Positions 18,343-27,636 of a DNA stretch of 64,000 nt are shown in pieces. The stretch covers positions 248,001-312,000 of the forward strand of contig JADKIY010000006.1 in the NCBI GenBank assembly GCA_016722575.1. Direction: 5' to 3'. The stretch comes from Elusimicrobiota bacterium. GTDB taxonomy: Bacteria > Elusimicrobiota > Elusimicrobia > FEN-1173. Below the pieces are notes generated by a model. That model had not been told where the DNA came from and did no database searches. It worked only from the letters and a program-made list of their open reading frames with translations. How positions within the stretch are numbered: the stretch's first letter is position 1; every line of letters begins with the position of its first letter. Position numbers and translations under genes: made by a program.

Positions 18343-19418
18343 CGGGTCAACCGCCGACGGAAAAGCTCGGCCCCCACCGCCAAGGCCGTCAGGTTGCCCA
18401 CCCACAGGGCCGGCGCGGCGGGCCATTTGCCTTTTTCGGCCACGTTCAAACCCATAACCAACAAAAGGTAATAGAGGAAAAGGACGCCCATGGCGGCCCC
18501 GAACCCCACGCCGCGTCCGCCCCGCTCCAGGGTCATGCCCAGGGGAATGCCCACCAGCGCCAAGCACAGGGGCGCGAAAGCCAGGGCGTAGCGAAGGTGC
18601 ATTTCCGCTTCGATGTCGCTGGTGGCGACGCGCCGGGCGCGGCGCCGTTGAATTTCCTTTAAAAGGCCCGGCGTCGTGTATTCCCGCCAACCCCGGTCCC
18701 GGGTGTTTAAGGCGCCCTGGAAAGGGACGTTCACGGTGTAATGCTGGAAATCCACGTGGGAAAAATCCGTGGCCTCGCCCCGGGAGAAGCGCTCGATTTG
18801 CCCTTCCTCCAGCCGGAGGGAGAGCTGTCGGTTGGTGACCTCCGCGGTGCCTCGGTCGGCGTAAATGCGTTGGGAATAGCCCGGGAACAGTCGGTAAATC
18901 CACACGTTGGTCAGATTTTTTCGGTCTTTGGAGACGTCTCCGGCAAACAGGCGTACGTTCTGGACGCTCAGAAACCGGCGGGGTTCGATTTGGATCAAGG
19001 GGTCCGTTGTGGCGATGCGGTGGTAGAGGCTTCGAAACCGGTCCATGGCCGTCGGCGTCAAGTGGGTGTTGAACGGCAAAAGCACCAGGGACACCAGGGC
19101 CGCGACCGCCAGGGGCGGCCAAAGGATTTGCCGGAAGGAGAGGCCCGAGGCCCGCAGGGCCAGGATTTCGTTGTCCTCCGACAAGCGGCCGAAGGTCAGA
19201 AGGCAGGCCAGCAACAGGGCCATGGGCACGCTCAAGCTCAGAATGGTCGGGAAGAAGAGTAAGAAGATTTGGGCCGACGTCCAAAGCGAAACGCCTTTGT
19301 TGATCAGCAGATCGAGGAGGTCGAAAAGCTTATCCAACAAAAGGACGCCGGAAAAAATGGACAGCCCAAAGAAGAAAGGGGGAAGGAACTGGCCAGTGAG
19401 ATAGCGCGCCAGGATCAC
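18339..19418 (-). CDS. lptF: LPS export ABC transporter permease LptF
   Basis: A 359-residue partner of LptG with the same plan: MILARYLTGQFLPPFFFGL at the N-terminus, LSVPMALLLACLLTFGRLSEDNEILALRASG (the conserved coupling region, residues about 60-95), a periplasmic jellyroll around residues 135-265, and a C-terminal block with VGIPLGMTLERGGRGVGFG. It starts at GTG 19418. A TATAAT box ends only 6 bases before that codon, so the message may be leaderless. Its presence shows the organism builds an asymmetric LPS-type outer membrane. Confidence 0.88.
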   Translation of the reverse strand: MILARYLTGQFLPPFFFGLSIFSGVLLLDKLFDLLDLLINKGVSLWTSAQIFLLFFPTILSLSVPMALLLACLLTFGRLSEDNEILALRASGLSFRQILWPPLAVAALVSLVLLPFNTHLTPTAMDRFRSLYHRIATTDPLIQIEPRRFLSVQNVRLFAGDVSKDRKNLTNVWIYRLFPGYSQRIYADRGTAEVTNRQLSLRLEEGQIERFSRGEATDFSHVDFQHYTVNVPFQGALNTRDRGWREYTTPGLLKEIQRRRARRVATSDIEAEMHLRYALAFAPLCLALVGIPLGMTLERGGRGVGFGAAMGVLFLYYLLLVMGLNVAEKGKWPAAPALWVGNLTALAVGAELFRRRLTR

Positions 19419-19424
19419 CCGTTG

Positions 19425-19452
19425 ATTATATAATTTCGGCGTCCGAAGTCGA
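19425..19452 (-). promoter_or_regulatory. Promoter for lptF-lptG
   Basis: On the minus strand, a perfect TATAAT (19430-19425) preceded by TCGACT at 16 bases. The expected start of transcription falls on or next to the GTG start codon at 19418, implying a leaderless or very short leader mRNA. No ribosome site is visible before that codon. Confidence 0.5.
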
Positions 19453-19474
19453 CCGGAACAGGTTGATTTTTCAA

Positions 19475-19503
19475 TTGAAATCGCTCGTTTGGCGGTTTAT
19501 GCT
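19475..19503 (+). promoter_or_regulatory. Sigma-70-like promoter for the SprA-like gene
   Basis: TTGAAA (19475-19480), 17-base spacer, TATGCT (19498-19503). Transcription should begin near 19510, which rules out the in-frame TTG at 19489 as translation start and supports ATG 19549. Confidence 0.6.
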
Positions 19504-19548
19504 TGTAGGGCTCGAAATGTCTTGGTTAAAACGTTGCTTAGAAATAGA

Positions 19549-22500
19549 ATGATCCCCATGCGCACCACGATCTCTCGGACCGCCGGGTTCCGGGCCGCCC
19601 GATTTTTCTGGCTGGCCGGGGCCTTGTCGTTGGGGCTGGGCGCGTCGGCGTGGGCGGATTTTCGGTTGACCGACAAAGACCCCGCCGAAGAACTGGGCGG
19701 CGAACCGACCCTCGAGGAACCCGACCTCCCGGAAACCCCGGACCCCCTTCCCTACCGCAACGACCTGTGGAACCGGGCGCGAACCGCCATTGAAGACGCC
19801 GAAAAGCCCCCGGCCCCCGCCGCGCCGGTCAAACCCGCCGCGGCGACCACGGAGCCGGCCCCGGGCATCTCCTTCGATCTCCCCTACGAATCGGGCCTGT
19901 CCATTTCCGGCCGGAAACTGATCGCCTTCCGCATGGAGCAGACCCGCCGCCGAAGCGCCAAGCGGGCGGCGGAGCTGGGCGTTCCCGCCGCCCAAAACGA
20001 CGTGGAAATGAAGCAGGAACTGCAAGTCCGCATCAAGGGCAAGGTGGGGCGGAAGATCACCGTCAACGTGGATTTCGACGACACCAAAGACGACAAGCGG
20101 GACATTTCCGTCGTCTATCAGGGGGACCCCGGGGAATTCGTCCAGGAGGCGGCCTTCGGCGACATCACGCTCTCCCTTCCCTCCACGGAATTCGTGTCCT
20201 ACTCCAAACAGCTCTTCGGCGTGCGGACCAAGTTGCAGTACAAGAACGCCTCCCTCATGGCAATCGGCAGCCGTACCAAGGGCACGACCGAAACCCGCCG
20301 GTTCAACGGCGCCACCAAATTCGAGCGCCGCTTGATCCGCGACGTGGATTTCATCAAGAAGCAATATTACTCCATCGCCTTCACCACCCGAACCATCGTG
20401 CCGCAATCCGAGGAAGTGTGGCGGGACGACCGCGTCCCCTCCAACGACAACCCGCCCCTCACCCAGACCCTCATCGTGGAAGACGCCGTCGTGCCCCTGG
20501 CCAATTTCACGGGCCAATTCGACCGGTTGAAGCCCGGGGACGACTACACGGTGGACTACCGGCGGGGTCTGATTCAATTCAAGCGCCGGGTCGACGACAA
20601 CGCGGTCCTGGCCGTGGACTTCACTTTCACCGACGGCACGAAACTGTCGGACCTGAACACCCCCGGCCGCCTGAAACTCATCAAAACCGCCGGGGACCAG
20701 CCCATCATCTCCCCCATCGACCCCGCGGAAACCGGCTATCAACGGGAACTGAAAACTTTTTACTCCCTGGGCAACATCAAAATCGTCCGGGACAACGGCC
20801 GGGGCAATTTCATCCTCCGCACCGTGGACGCGAACCAGAACGACAAAGTGGTCCTGATCAGCACGGCCGTCAACGCCGTCGCCGACGCCGGCACGCTCAC
20901 CTACCCCCGCAGTTTGGAGGTGGATTTCGATTTGGGCGTTTTCAACGTGGCCTTGTCCTCGGTGGTGTTCGACGCCCAGCTCTACGGACCCTCGCCGACC
21001 TCCAATTTCAGCTTCCTGTCCGAATACCGCTACCGCTTGAAGGACTACCAGGTGCGCCCCAACATCGTCTTCGGCAGCGAGCGCGTGACGGTGAACGGGC
21101 GGCCCATGAAAAACGAAATCGACTATTTCATGGACTACGGCACGGGATTGTTACAGTTCTTCAACGAGGACGAACTGGACGAATCCAGCCAGATCGAAGT
21201 CACCTACGAATACGCCCCCTTCGGCGGCCAGCTCGGGCAGACCCTGGTCGGGTCCCGGGCCGAGCTGGACATCGTTCCGGGGCGGTTCAAAGTCGGGTCG
21301 ACCTTCCTGTACACCTTCGCTCCCAAAACGGATCTGATCCCCGACGTGCGCTCCACGCCCAACAGCCTGATGGTGCTGGAATTGGACGGCCGGGTGACGG
21401 ACGTGGAGGTGCCCTTCGTGCCGCTCAAGTTCACCCTGGCGGGGGAGGCGGCCCAGTCCCGGGAAAACCCCAACCTCTTCGGCAAGGCCCTGGTGGATTC
21501 CATGGAGGGCATCCGGCAGGAGGACGGCGCCGTGCTGGATCTGGACTTTTGGCAATTGGCCTCGCCGCCGTCCCTCTTGAACGGCGGCGTTTACGGCGAA
21601 GCCACGCGGCCCACCGCGCTGTCGGTGGGCGACGAGCAGTTCAAACTGCGGGACATCGTGAACAACTCCGTCGATATCCCGGAGAACGAAAGCCTTCGCG
21701 TCCTGCGCGTGGACTACAACCTGTTGCGGAAACCCGGCGGGGGGCCCTTCGACGAGGAAGAGGCCTCCCTGATCCAATCCATCTCCAAAGCCGGACGGGA
21801 TTTCTCCAAGAAGGCGTATATCGATTTGTGGGTGGAGGGCGCCGGGGCCGCGGGGACCAACGTGGATTTGGACGTGGACGCCGGGTCCCTGAACGAGGAC
21901 GCCGATTTGGACAACACCCGCGACCGGGAGGATTTGAACGACGACGGCACTTTGAACAGCGGCGAGGACATCGGGTTCGCCTATGATTTTCAGTCGACGA
22001 CCTACCGTCAAGGCGGGGGGAACGGACGGCTGGACTCCGAGGACTTGGACGGGGACGGGGCGCTCCAGGCGACCGACCGCAAACCCTTCGCGGGTCCGCT
22101 CTTTCGACTGTCCAACGGGATTGCGGCCGTGGACCGAAACGGCGTGAGTTCGACCATCAACGATTTGGGATTCACCGGTTGGCGGTTTTTGCGGATCCCC
22201 CTGAACACGACGCTTGGCGATTTCCATTCCATCCGTCAGGTTCGCCTCACCCTGCGGGGGTTGGAATCGGCCCCCGGCGTGGCCCGGGCCGGCACGGTGC
22301 GCTTCGGGAAGGTCGCCTTCGTGGGGAACACCTGGGAGTCGGCGACCGTGGCGGGGGGGGCGACCATGGACGTGGCCGCCGTGAACAATCTCGACAACCC
22401 GGATTATCATTCGCTGATCGGCGATCCGTCCTACAACGACATTTACGGGGACCAGGCCTCCAACCGCACCCGGGAACAGGCCCTGCAAATGTCCTTCACC

Positions 22501-24960
22501 CTGCCCGCCGGCTCCACCGCCACGACCCGGTCGGTCTACGGCTTGGCCCGGGATTTCTCCCACCACCGGACCTTGAATTTCTTTTACCAGGTGCCCCAGG
22601 GCCAGCCGACCGGCGAAACCCTGTTGGTGCAAATGGGGTCGGAGACCGACTACTTCCAGTGGGCCCTGCCCTTGTCCGCGGGGAACGTCAACCGCTGGAC
22701 CATGGAAAGTTTGCGCTTGGTGGACGTGAACAACGACGGCACCCCCGATTTGCCCCAGTCGGACACCCCCGGGGCCCAGGTGAGCATCGTGGGCCTGCCC
22801 TCCCTGGCCCGGATCGGGCAATTGAAAATCGGCGTGGCGAACAATACCGGCGGATCGATCACGAGCAAAGTGTGGGTGAACGAAATTCACGTTTCGGGCT
22901 CCCGGAAGAAAATCGGCGACGCCCGGCGCTTCGCCGCCGACGGCAATTGGGAGGGGTGGGGAAACTTCGGCGGCGTGTTCCGAAGCGTGGACCGGAACTT
23001 TCAAACGCTCACCTCGCCCATCGTCAACCAGGACCGGGAGGAAAGCTCGGCGTACGCCAATTTAACGCGGTGGAAATACGTGCCCTTGAGCGGCACGGTG
23101 TCCCGGTCCAAAACCCTGACGCCGGCGGCCCTCCGCACCGGGGATTCCACGCTGGTGTCCGTGTTGTCCGAAGGCCGGGAGGAAACGATCAACAGCAAGG
23201 CCAACGGGCAGTTCTTGTTCCCGTCCTGGCCGGCCATCGCCTACAGCGCGGAACGGAGCATCACCGAATCCACGGACCGGGAGGAGCGGCGGGACCGGAA
23301 CACCTACTCCGGTTCGGTGGATTACGTGGTGCCGATCCGGCCGGACCTGGTGCCCGGCCAAAAGTTCGCCTTCCGGCCCCTGCCCGAAACCGTTTTCGTG
23401 AAGTACACGCGAACCAACTACTTTTTGTCCTTTTTCCCGGAGCGCAAAGAGCGCCAGGTGACCTCCTCCACGGACACCACCGTCCAGCAAAGCGCGATTT
23501 TCTCCAACGCCCGGACCTCGGAATTCACCGACGATTGGACGGGCCGCCTGGGGTTCACCCCCTGGGACGGGCTGACCTTGACCCCGACTTACGGGCAAAA
23601 ACAGGTGACCGAGCACCGGCGGTTCGACGACGGCGACCTGGCCTTCGCCCCGCTCTTCACGGCCACCAAGGATTACAACAAGTCCTTCACGCAAACCCAC
23701 GGGCTTTCCGGTTCCTGGCGCATGTTCCGTTGGCTGGAACCGCGGCTGACCTACAATTTCACCGGGACGGAAACCAACGGACTGCCCACGGCCTCGTCCC
23801 CGACGGCGGCGGCCGCCAAAACCCTGGACCGCTCCGGCACCGGGGATTTGTTCGTGTCCCTGGCGCCGCGCGACCTCCTGCCCAACACCAAGATCTTCCG
23901 CACGCTGAACATCGACAACAGTTTCCGGATTGAAAGCGCCGACACCTACGAAAACGTGTCCAACGCCTTCCGCGACTGGCGGAAATTGCAGGTCCTGCGG
24001 CTGGGGAAAATCAACCGGAAAGACGGCCGGGCCATGTACGGCCTCCTGACCCCCCTGGAATTCAGCGACGCGTCGACGCGGCGCAAACAGCTGACCGCCC
24101 GGAACACCTCCCGGTTTTCCGCCAACTGGACGCCGTTGGACTGGATCCCGGCGCCGCTCCGCCTCCAGCCGCTTAAAACCTTGAACCTCACGGGCACCTA
24201 CACCAACACCGACGAGCACACGGAAAACACGGAAACCCTGCGGGACGTGAACACGGTCAGCTGGCCGGACGTCCTGGTCACCCTGCGGGACACGGAAAAA
24301 TTCATGGGACTGGAAAAATGGATGAGCGGCTCCCAGATCAATCTGCGGTCCAACCGGAAGCGGTCGGAAACCTTCAACGAGGAATTGTCCGACAGCAAAA
24401 CCAACGGCGGCGATTACCGCCTGACGCTGTTCGCCCGCTACGACTGCTTCCTGAGTTATTCCCGGACCGACAGTTTCGTCCGGGATCTCCGCACGGGGGT
24501 GCTCAAGACCGACACCCTGGGGTTGAACCATTCTTATCAAGTGGGGGCCAAATACGGTTCCTGGCGCGTGACGCCGAGCGCCACCTTCCGGTTGGATCAT
24601 TCCGTGGACGGGACCGGTCGCGCCCTGCAGGATTTGGACACCCAGACCTATTCCGTCCTGGGCCGCTTCGACCGGTCCTACCCCTCGGGGTTCCGCTTCC
24701 CCTTCACCAAGAAGGTCTTCGGCAACGTCAATCGATTGACCGTGGACGTGAAAACCACCTTCGAGCGGCGCGCCTCGAGCCTCAATTTTGAGCGGGACAA
24801 CACGGACACCTACTCGGCCGAGGCCACCGGGGAGTGGGAAATCTCCCGGAACTTCCGGCTGTCCTTCGGCGGCAAAACCTCCGTCGTGAACAACCGGGCG
24901 AAACCCGAGGACGGGCTCATGACCCTGGAACTCAACAGCCAGCTGGTGATTCAATTCTGA
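19549..24960 (+). CDS. SprA/Sov-like giant outer-membrane translocon protein
   Basis: A 1,803-residue protein with a signal peptide (FFWLAGALSLGLGASAWADF). Residues about 120-270 carry the SprA-type pattern: SGLSISGRKLIAF, VRIKGKVGRKITVNVDFDD, AAFGDITLSLPSTEFVSYSK and QLFGVRTKLQYKNASLMAIG. The rest is a long series of beta-strands ending in ELNSQLVIQF, as expected for a barrel. A dockerin-like acidic stretch (DADLDNTRDREDLNDDGTL and more, residues about 780-845) could bind calcium. SprA is the 36-strand translocon of type IX secretion, first described in Bacteroidota. The start could also be ATG 19558. Assignment rests on motif recognition, not on a search. Confidence 0.75.
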   Translation: MIPMRTTISRTAGFRAARFFWLAGALSLGLGASAWADFRLTDKDPAEELGGEPTLEEPDLPETPDPLPYRNDLWNRARTAIEDAEKPPAPAAPVKPAAATTEPAPGISFDLPYESGLSISGRKLIAFRMEQTRRRSAKRAAELGVPAAQNDVEMKQELQVRIKGKVGRKITVNVDFDDTKDDKRDISVVYQGDPGEFVQEAAFGDITLSLPSTEFVSYSKQLFGVRTKLQYKNASLMAIGSRTKGTTETRRFNGATKFERRLIRDVDFIKKQYYSIAFTTRTIVPQSEEVWRDDRVPSNDNPPLTQTLIVEDAVVPLANFTGQFDRLKPGDDYTVDYRRGLIQFKRRVDDNAVLAVDFTFTDGTKLSDLNTPGRLKLIKTAGDQPIISPIDPAETGYQRELKTFYSLGNIKIVRDNGRGNFILRTVDANQNDKVVLISTAVNAVADAGTLTYPRSLEVDFDLGVFNVALSSVVFDAQLYGPSPTSNFSFLSEYRYRLKDYQVRPNIVFGSERVTVNGRPMKNEIDYFMDYGTGLLQFFNEDELDESSQIEVTYEYAPFGGQLGQTLVGSRAELDIVPGRFKVGSTFLYTFAPKTDLIPDVRSTPNSLMVLELDGRVTDVEVPFVPLKFTLAGEAAQSRENPNLFGKALVDSMEGIRQEDGAVLDLDFWQLASPPSLLNGGVYGEATRPTALSVGDEQFKLRDIVNNSVDIPENESLRVLRVDYNLLRKPGGGPFDEEEASLIQSISKAGRDFSKKAYIDLWVEGAGAAGTNVDLDVDAGSLNEDADLDNTRDREDLNDDGTLNSGEDIGFAYDFQSTTYRQGGGNGRLDSEDLDGDGALQATDRKPFAGPLFRLSNGIAAVDRNGVSSTINDLGFTGWRFLRIPLNTTLGDFHSIRQVRLTLRGLESAPGVARAGTVRFGKVAFVGNTWESATVAGGATMDVAAVNNLDNPDYHSLIGDPSYNDIYGDQASNRTREQALQMSFTLPAGSTATTRSVYGLARDFSHHRTLNFFYQVPQGQPTGETLLVQMGSETDYFQWALPLSAGNVNRWTMESLRLVDVNNDGTPDLPQSDTPGAQVSIVGLPSLARIGQLKIGVANNTGGSITSKVWVNEIHVSGSRKKIGDARRFAADGNWEGWGNFGGVFRSVDRNFQTLTSPIVNQDREESSAYANLTRWKYVPLSGTVSRSKTLTPAALRTGDSTLVSVLSEGREETINSKANGQFLFPSWPAIAYSAERSITESTDREERRDRNTYSGSVDYVVPIRPDLVPGQKFAFRPLPETVFVKYTRTNYFLSFFPERKERQVTSSTDTTVQQSAIFSNARTSEFTDDWTGRLGFTPWDGLTLTPTYGQKQVTEHRRFDDGDLAFAPLFTATKDYNKSFTQTHGLSGSWRMFRWLEPRLTYNFTGTETNGLPTASSPTAAAAKTLDRSGTGDLFVSLAPRDLLPNTKIFRTLNIDNSFRIESADTYENVSNAFRDWRKLQVLRLGKINRKDGRAMYGLLTPLEFSDASTRRKQLTARNTSRFSANWTPLDWIPAPLRLQPLKTLNLTGTYTNTDEHTENTETLRDVNTVSWPDVLVTLRDTEKFMGLEKWMSGSQINLRSNRKRSETFNEELSDSKTNGGDYRLTLFARYDCFLSYSRTDSFVRDLRTGVLKTDTLGLNHSYQVGAKYGSWRVTPSATFRLDHSVDGTGRALQDLDTQTYSVLGRFDRSYPSGFRFPFTKKVFGNVNRLTVDVKTTFERRASSLNFERDNTDTYSAEATGEWEISRNFRLSFGGKTSVVNNRAKPEDGLMTLELNSQLVIQF

Positions 24961-25682
24961 CCCTGGCGGCCGTCGCGCGTCGGGCGGTCGCGGGGGGGCT
25001 GGGCTTTCTCTTTCCCCGGACCTGCGGGGTCTGCGGGCGGGATTTGCCCTCGGAGGCCGATCCCCTGTGCGCCCTCTGCGTGGGCGCTTTCCCCCGATGG
25101 GAGGGTTTTTCCTGCCGGGTCTGCGGGATCCCCCTGCCGGACGGCGGGGCCCGGTGCGACGTGTGCCGGCGGTCGCGGCGGTCCTTCCGGTTTTGCCGGA
25201 GCGGGGGGTTGTACGACGGGCCGTTGCGGGACGCCTTGCTTCGGTTCAAATACGGCGCCCGGGAGGCGTTGGGGCGGCCCCTGGGTCAATGGCTGGCGCT
25301 TCGTTGGCGGGAACGGCCGGAATTGGGGAAAGTGGACGCGGTGACCGCGGTGCCTCTGCACTTCCTCCGCCGCCACGCCCGGGGCTACAACCAATCGGAA
25401 CTGTTGGCCCTGTCCTTTTGCGCCGCCGCCGGGTTGCCCTACCTGGAGGTCCTGCGCCGGGCCCGTTGGACCAAACCCCAGACGCGCCTGGGCCGGGACG
25501 CCCGCCGGGAAAACGTCGCCCAGGCCTTTCGGGTGGTGTTGCCCGAATCCGTGGCGGGGAAGAAAATTTTATTGATCGACGATGTCTGCACCACCGGCGC
25601 CACCCTGGACGCCGCCGCGGCGGCCCTCCGCCGCGCGGGGGCCCGCTGGGTCGCCGCCCTCACCGCCGCCCGCCAAACCTAG
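24957..25682 (+). CDS. comF: ComF-family amidophosphoribosyltransferase-like protein
   Basis: About 241 residues. The N-terminus has a double zinc ribbon (CGVCGRDLP, LCALC, CRVCGIPLP, CDVCRR); the C-terminal half is a type I phosphoribosyltransferase domain with VPLHFLRRHARGYNQSE and the PRPP-binding loop ILLIDDVCTTGATLD. ComF proteins are linked to DNA uptake and processing in naturally competent bacteria. There is no ATG, GTG or TTG near the N-terminus. CTG 24957 overlaps the upstream stop as CTGA and is the best guess, but ATT 24954 or CTG 24963 are possible. The gene ends 20 bases before the poly-G tract. Confidence 0.8.
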   Translation: MTLAAVARRAVAGGLGFLFPRTCGVCGRDLPSEADPLCALCVGAFPRWEGFSCRVCGIPLPDGGARCDVCRRSRRSFRFCRSGGLYDGPLRDALLRFKYGAREALGRPLGQWLALRWRERPELGKVDAVTAVPLHFLRRHARGYNQSELLALSFCAAAGLPYLEVLRRARWTKPQTRLGRDARRENVAQAFRVVLPESVAGKKILLIDDVCTTGATLDAAAAALRRAGARWVAALTAARQT

Positions 25683-25702
25683 TTTTCTTTTTTCCGGAAA
25701 AA

Positions 25703-25756
<54 letters not shown>

Positions 25757-26061
25757 GGGGGGCCCGCCGCGGGGGGGGCCCCAAAAAACAAACAGCGGCC
25801 GCCGCCCCCGGCCCCCCAAAGGCCTTTTCGGTATTCTTGCCTGCCGTTAGGGGGTTCGGGGCCCCTTAAGGCGGTTCGAGCACGACGTTTTGGCGGCTGT
25901 GGTGCGGTCCGTTGTGGGACGCCCACAAGTCGGGCGTCGGCCCTGAGGAAGAATTCGACTTTATTCGCGTCGGCAACGCCGATAGGCTTTTGAGGCGTGC
26001 CGGTCCCGTTTTGGCGGCGGTAGCCGACAGGGAACCGTCCCGCCCGACTAAGATATCCGGA

Positions 26062-26106
26062 GTCGGGGCAGCACCGACGATTGATATCAAAGTAGGGCGG
26101 TGCCGG
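26062..26106 (+). repeat. 45-bp direct repeat, copy A
   Basis: Begins GTCGGGGCAGCACCGACGAT and ends GGGCGGTGCCGG. It matches copy B at 42 of 45 positions. It contains the small palindrome GTCGGggcagCACCGAC-like arms. Confidence 0.85.
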
Positions 26107-26164
26107 GGCCGGGGTGTGGCCCACGTGAGGGCCACCGCCCCGCCCTTACTATTTGTTCCAAATT

Positions 26165-26209
26165 GTCGGGGCAGCACCGACAATTGATATCGAAGTAAGG
26201 CGGTGCCGG
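26165..26209 (+). repeat. 45-bp direct repeat, copy B
   Basis: Begins GTCGGGGCAGCACCGACAAT and ends AGGCGGTGCCGG. Sequence just upstream (CACCGCCCCGCCCTTAC to AAATTGTCGG) is an imperfect inverted copy of it, so copy B can fold into a long hairpin with its left flank. Confidence 0.85.
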
Positions 26210-26453
26210 CCAAAACGGCGCGCGCAGGCCGACCGGGGCGCGATTTTGGGGTGCAGGGGCCCTTATTGCGCGCCCAAAAAGGGCCCTTGCCCGGGGGCGG
26301 GCCGGGGAGGCCCGCGACGTAAGGCCTTATTCTGATTTCGAAGTTGTTCGGTGAATTTCCTAGGGAAGATGTTTTTGAAAATCGTTTCTCGGAAAAAACA
26401 TTAAATCCTAAATATTAATCCCAATGAGTCCCAGGCGCTCCGCCCTGGACCCG

Positions 26454-26489
26454 GGATACTTTTCTTTGGACGCCCAAAGAAAAGTATCC
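26454..26489. repeat. 16-bp perfect inverted repeat
   Basis: GGATACTTTTCTTTGG, a 4-base loop, then CCAAAGAAAAGTATCC. Similar hairpins are, from memory, scattered widely in bacterial genomes. It forms the left edge of a larger palindromic element. Confidence 0.9.
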
Positions 26490-26519
26490 AAAAGAAAGTC
26501 GCCCCCGACGGCTTGCGCG

Positions 26520-26611
26520 CGAACTTTTTGCCGGGCCTGCGGAACTCGCCCCGTCAAAGGCCAGTGACGGGGCTCAAACAGTCCTCGGCCACCGCGGCGG
26601 CAAAAAGTTCG
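26520..26611. repeat. Nested palindromic element
   Basis: Outer arms CGAACTTTTTGCCG (26520-26533) and CGGCAAAAAGTTCG (26598-26611) match perfectly over 14 bases. They enclose an inner hairpin of CCCCGTCA (26549-26556) and TGACGGGG (26565-26572). Together with the 26454 hairpin this looks like a dispersed structured repeat rather than a gene. Confidence 0.85.
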
Positions 26612-26723
26612 TGCTCAAACCGCCGCAAGGGGGCCCCGGAAACACTTAATAGAAAATATTAAAACCAGCAGTGGCGGGGGATTTTAAAGACGGGAAAAGG
26701 CGATAGGATTACGGATCAATAAA

Positions 26724-27458
26724 CTACTTCGGGCGGCGGTGTTTTAGGGCGGCGAAGACGCCTTTGAAGAAATCGCGCCAGCCGATTTTCTTGCCTTCCT
26801 CCACGCGGCGCGGTTTGTAGTGGATGGGCACTTCCGTCGGGAAGACGCCTCGGGCGGCCAGCTTCACGCAGATCTCGGCTTCCATCTCGAACCCCCGGGC
26901 TTCCAGGGCCAGCCCGCGGAAGAGGTCCGTTTCGATCAGTTTGTAGCAGGTGTAGGTGTCGGTGTAGCGGGCGCCGGTCAGGCCGTTGATCCAGGCGGTG
27001 ATGAGGCGGTTGCCCCAGAGGAAACGGCGGTAGAGGTTGGGGTTGGGGCGGAGGAAGCGGGAGCCGAAAACGGCCCGGGCGTTGTCCCGCCGGGCGACGT
27101 CCAAGAGGCCCCGGTAATCCAAGGGGTCGTATTCCAAATCGGCGTCTTGAATGGCCGTGAAGCGGCCCCGAGCCTTGGCCAGGGCGGTTCGAATGGCCGC
27201 GCCCTTGCCGGCGTTGGCGGCGTGAAAAAGAACCAGGGTGTTCGCGGGGCGCAGGTGTTCCAGCTTTTCCCGGGTGCCGTCGGTGGAACCGTCGTCCACG
27301 ACGATGATTTCGTGGGGTTCGGGGAAGCCGTTCAAGGCCTCGAGCACGGATTCAATGCTTCGGATTTCGTTGTAGGCGGGAACCAGAAAGGACAACGACG
27401 GGGGCCCCGAAGGGCGCTGGTCGTGAACGACGCGGGGTTCGCTGACCGGAAGCGTCAC
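26724..27458 (-). CDS. Family 2 glycosyltransferase (dolichyl-phosphate mannose synthase-like)
   Basis: A 244-residue soluble GT-A enzyme from GTG 27458: SFLVPAYNEIRSIESVLEAL, VVDDGSTDGTREKL, NAGKGAAIRTALAKARG and the metal-binding IQDADLEYDP at about residue 105, then FGSRF and DTYTCYKL, which are typical of polyprenyl-phosphate glycosyltransferases of the DPM1/DpgS type. Such enzymes load a sugar onto a lipid carrier. No membrane helices are present. The TMTC-like gene at 29237 encodes a GT-C-like membrane protein that could use such a lipid-linked sugar, but this is only a suggestion. Confidence 0.85.
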   Translation of the reverse strand: MTLPVSEPRVVHDQRPSGPPSLSFLVPAYNEIRSIESVLEALNGFPEPHEIIVVDDGSTDGTREKLEHLRPANTLVLFHAANAGKGAAIRTALAKARGRFTAIQDADLEYDPLDYRGLLDVARRDNARAVFGSRFLRPNPNLYRRFLWGNRLITAWINGLTGARYTDTYTCYKLIETDLFRGLALEARGFEMEAEICVKLAARGVFPTEVPIHYKPRRVEEGKKIGWRDFFKGVFAALKHRRPK

Positions 27459-27527
27459 GCGGTCAATGGCCCTGGAGACGGGAAGCGTTGGGGGGAGGGG
27501 TTTCGATCATTTGCCTTATGCACACCG

Positions 27528-27610
27528 TGCGCGGGGGGGGACTTGAACCCCCAATGCCTTTCGGCATACGCACCTCAAGCGTACGTGTCTGCCAATTTCA
27601 CCACCCGCGC
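27528..27610 (-). tRNA. tRNA-Leu(GAG)
   Basis: On the minus strand the 83-base sequence folds as a class II tRNA: acceptor GCGCGGG/CCCGCGC, a D-arm with GGTGAAATTGGCAGACAC, anticodon stem TACGC/GCGTA around loop TTGAGGT (anticodon GAG), a long variable arm (TGCCGAAAGGCA) and a GGGGGTTCAAGTCCCCC T-arm. Discriminator A73; CCA is not encoded. Confidence 0.95.
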
Positions 27611-27636
27611 ACGGTGGGCACAAGACAAAAATCGGT

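Noticed and set aside
21151..24954. Two 600-residue minus-strand frames opposite the SprA-like gene
   Set aside because: They lack motifs and ribosome sites and follow the third-position GC bias of the plus-strand gene.
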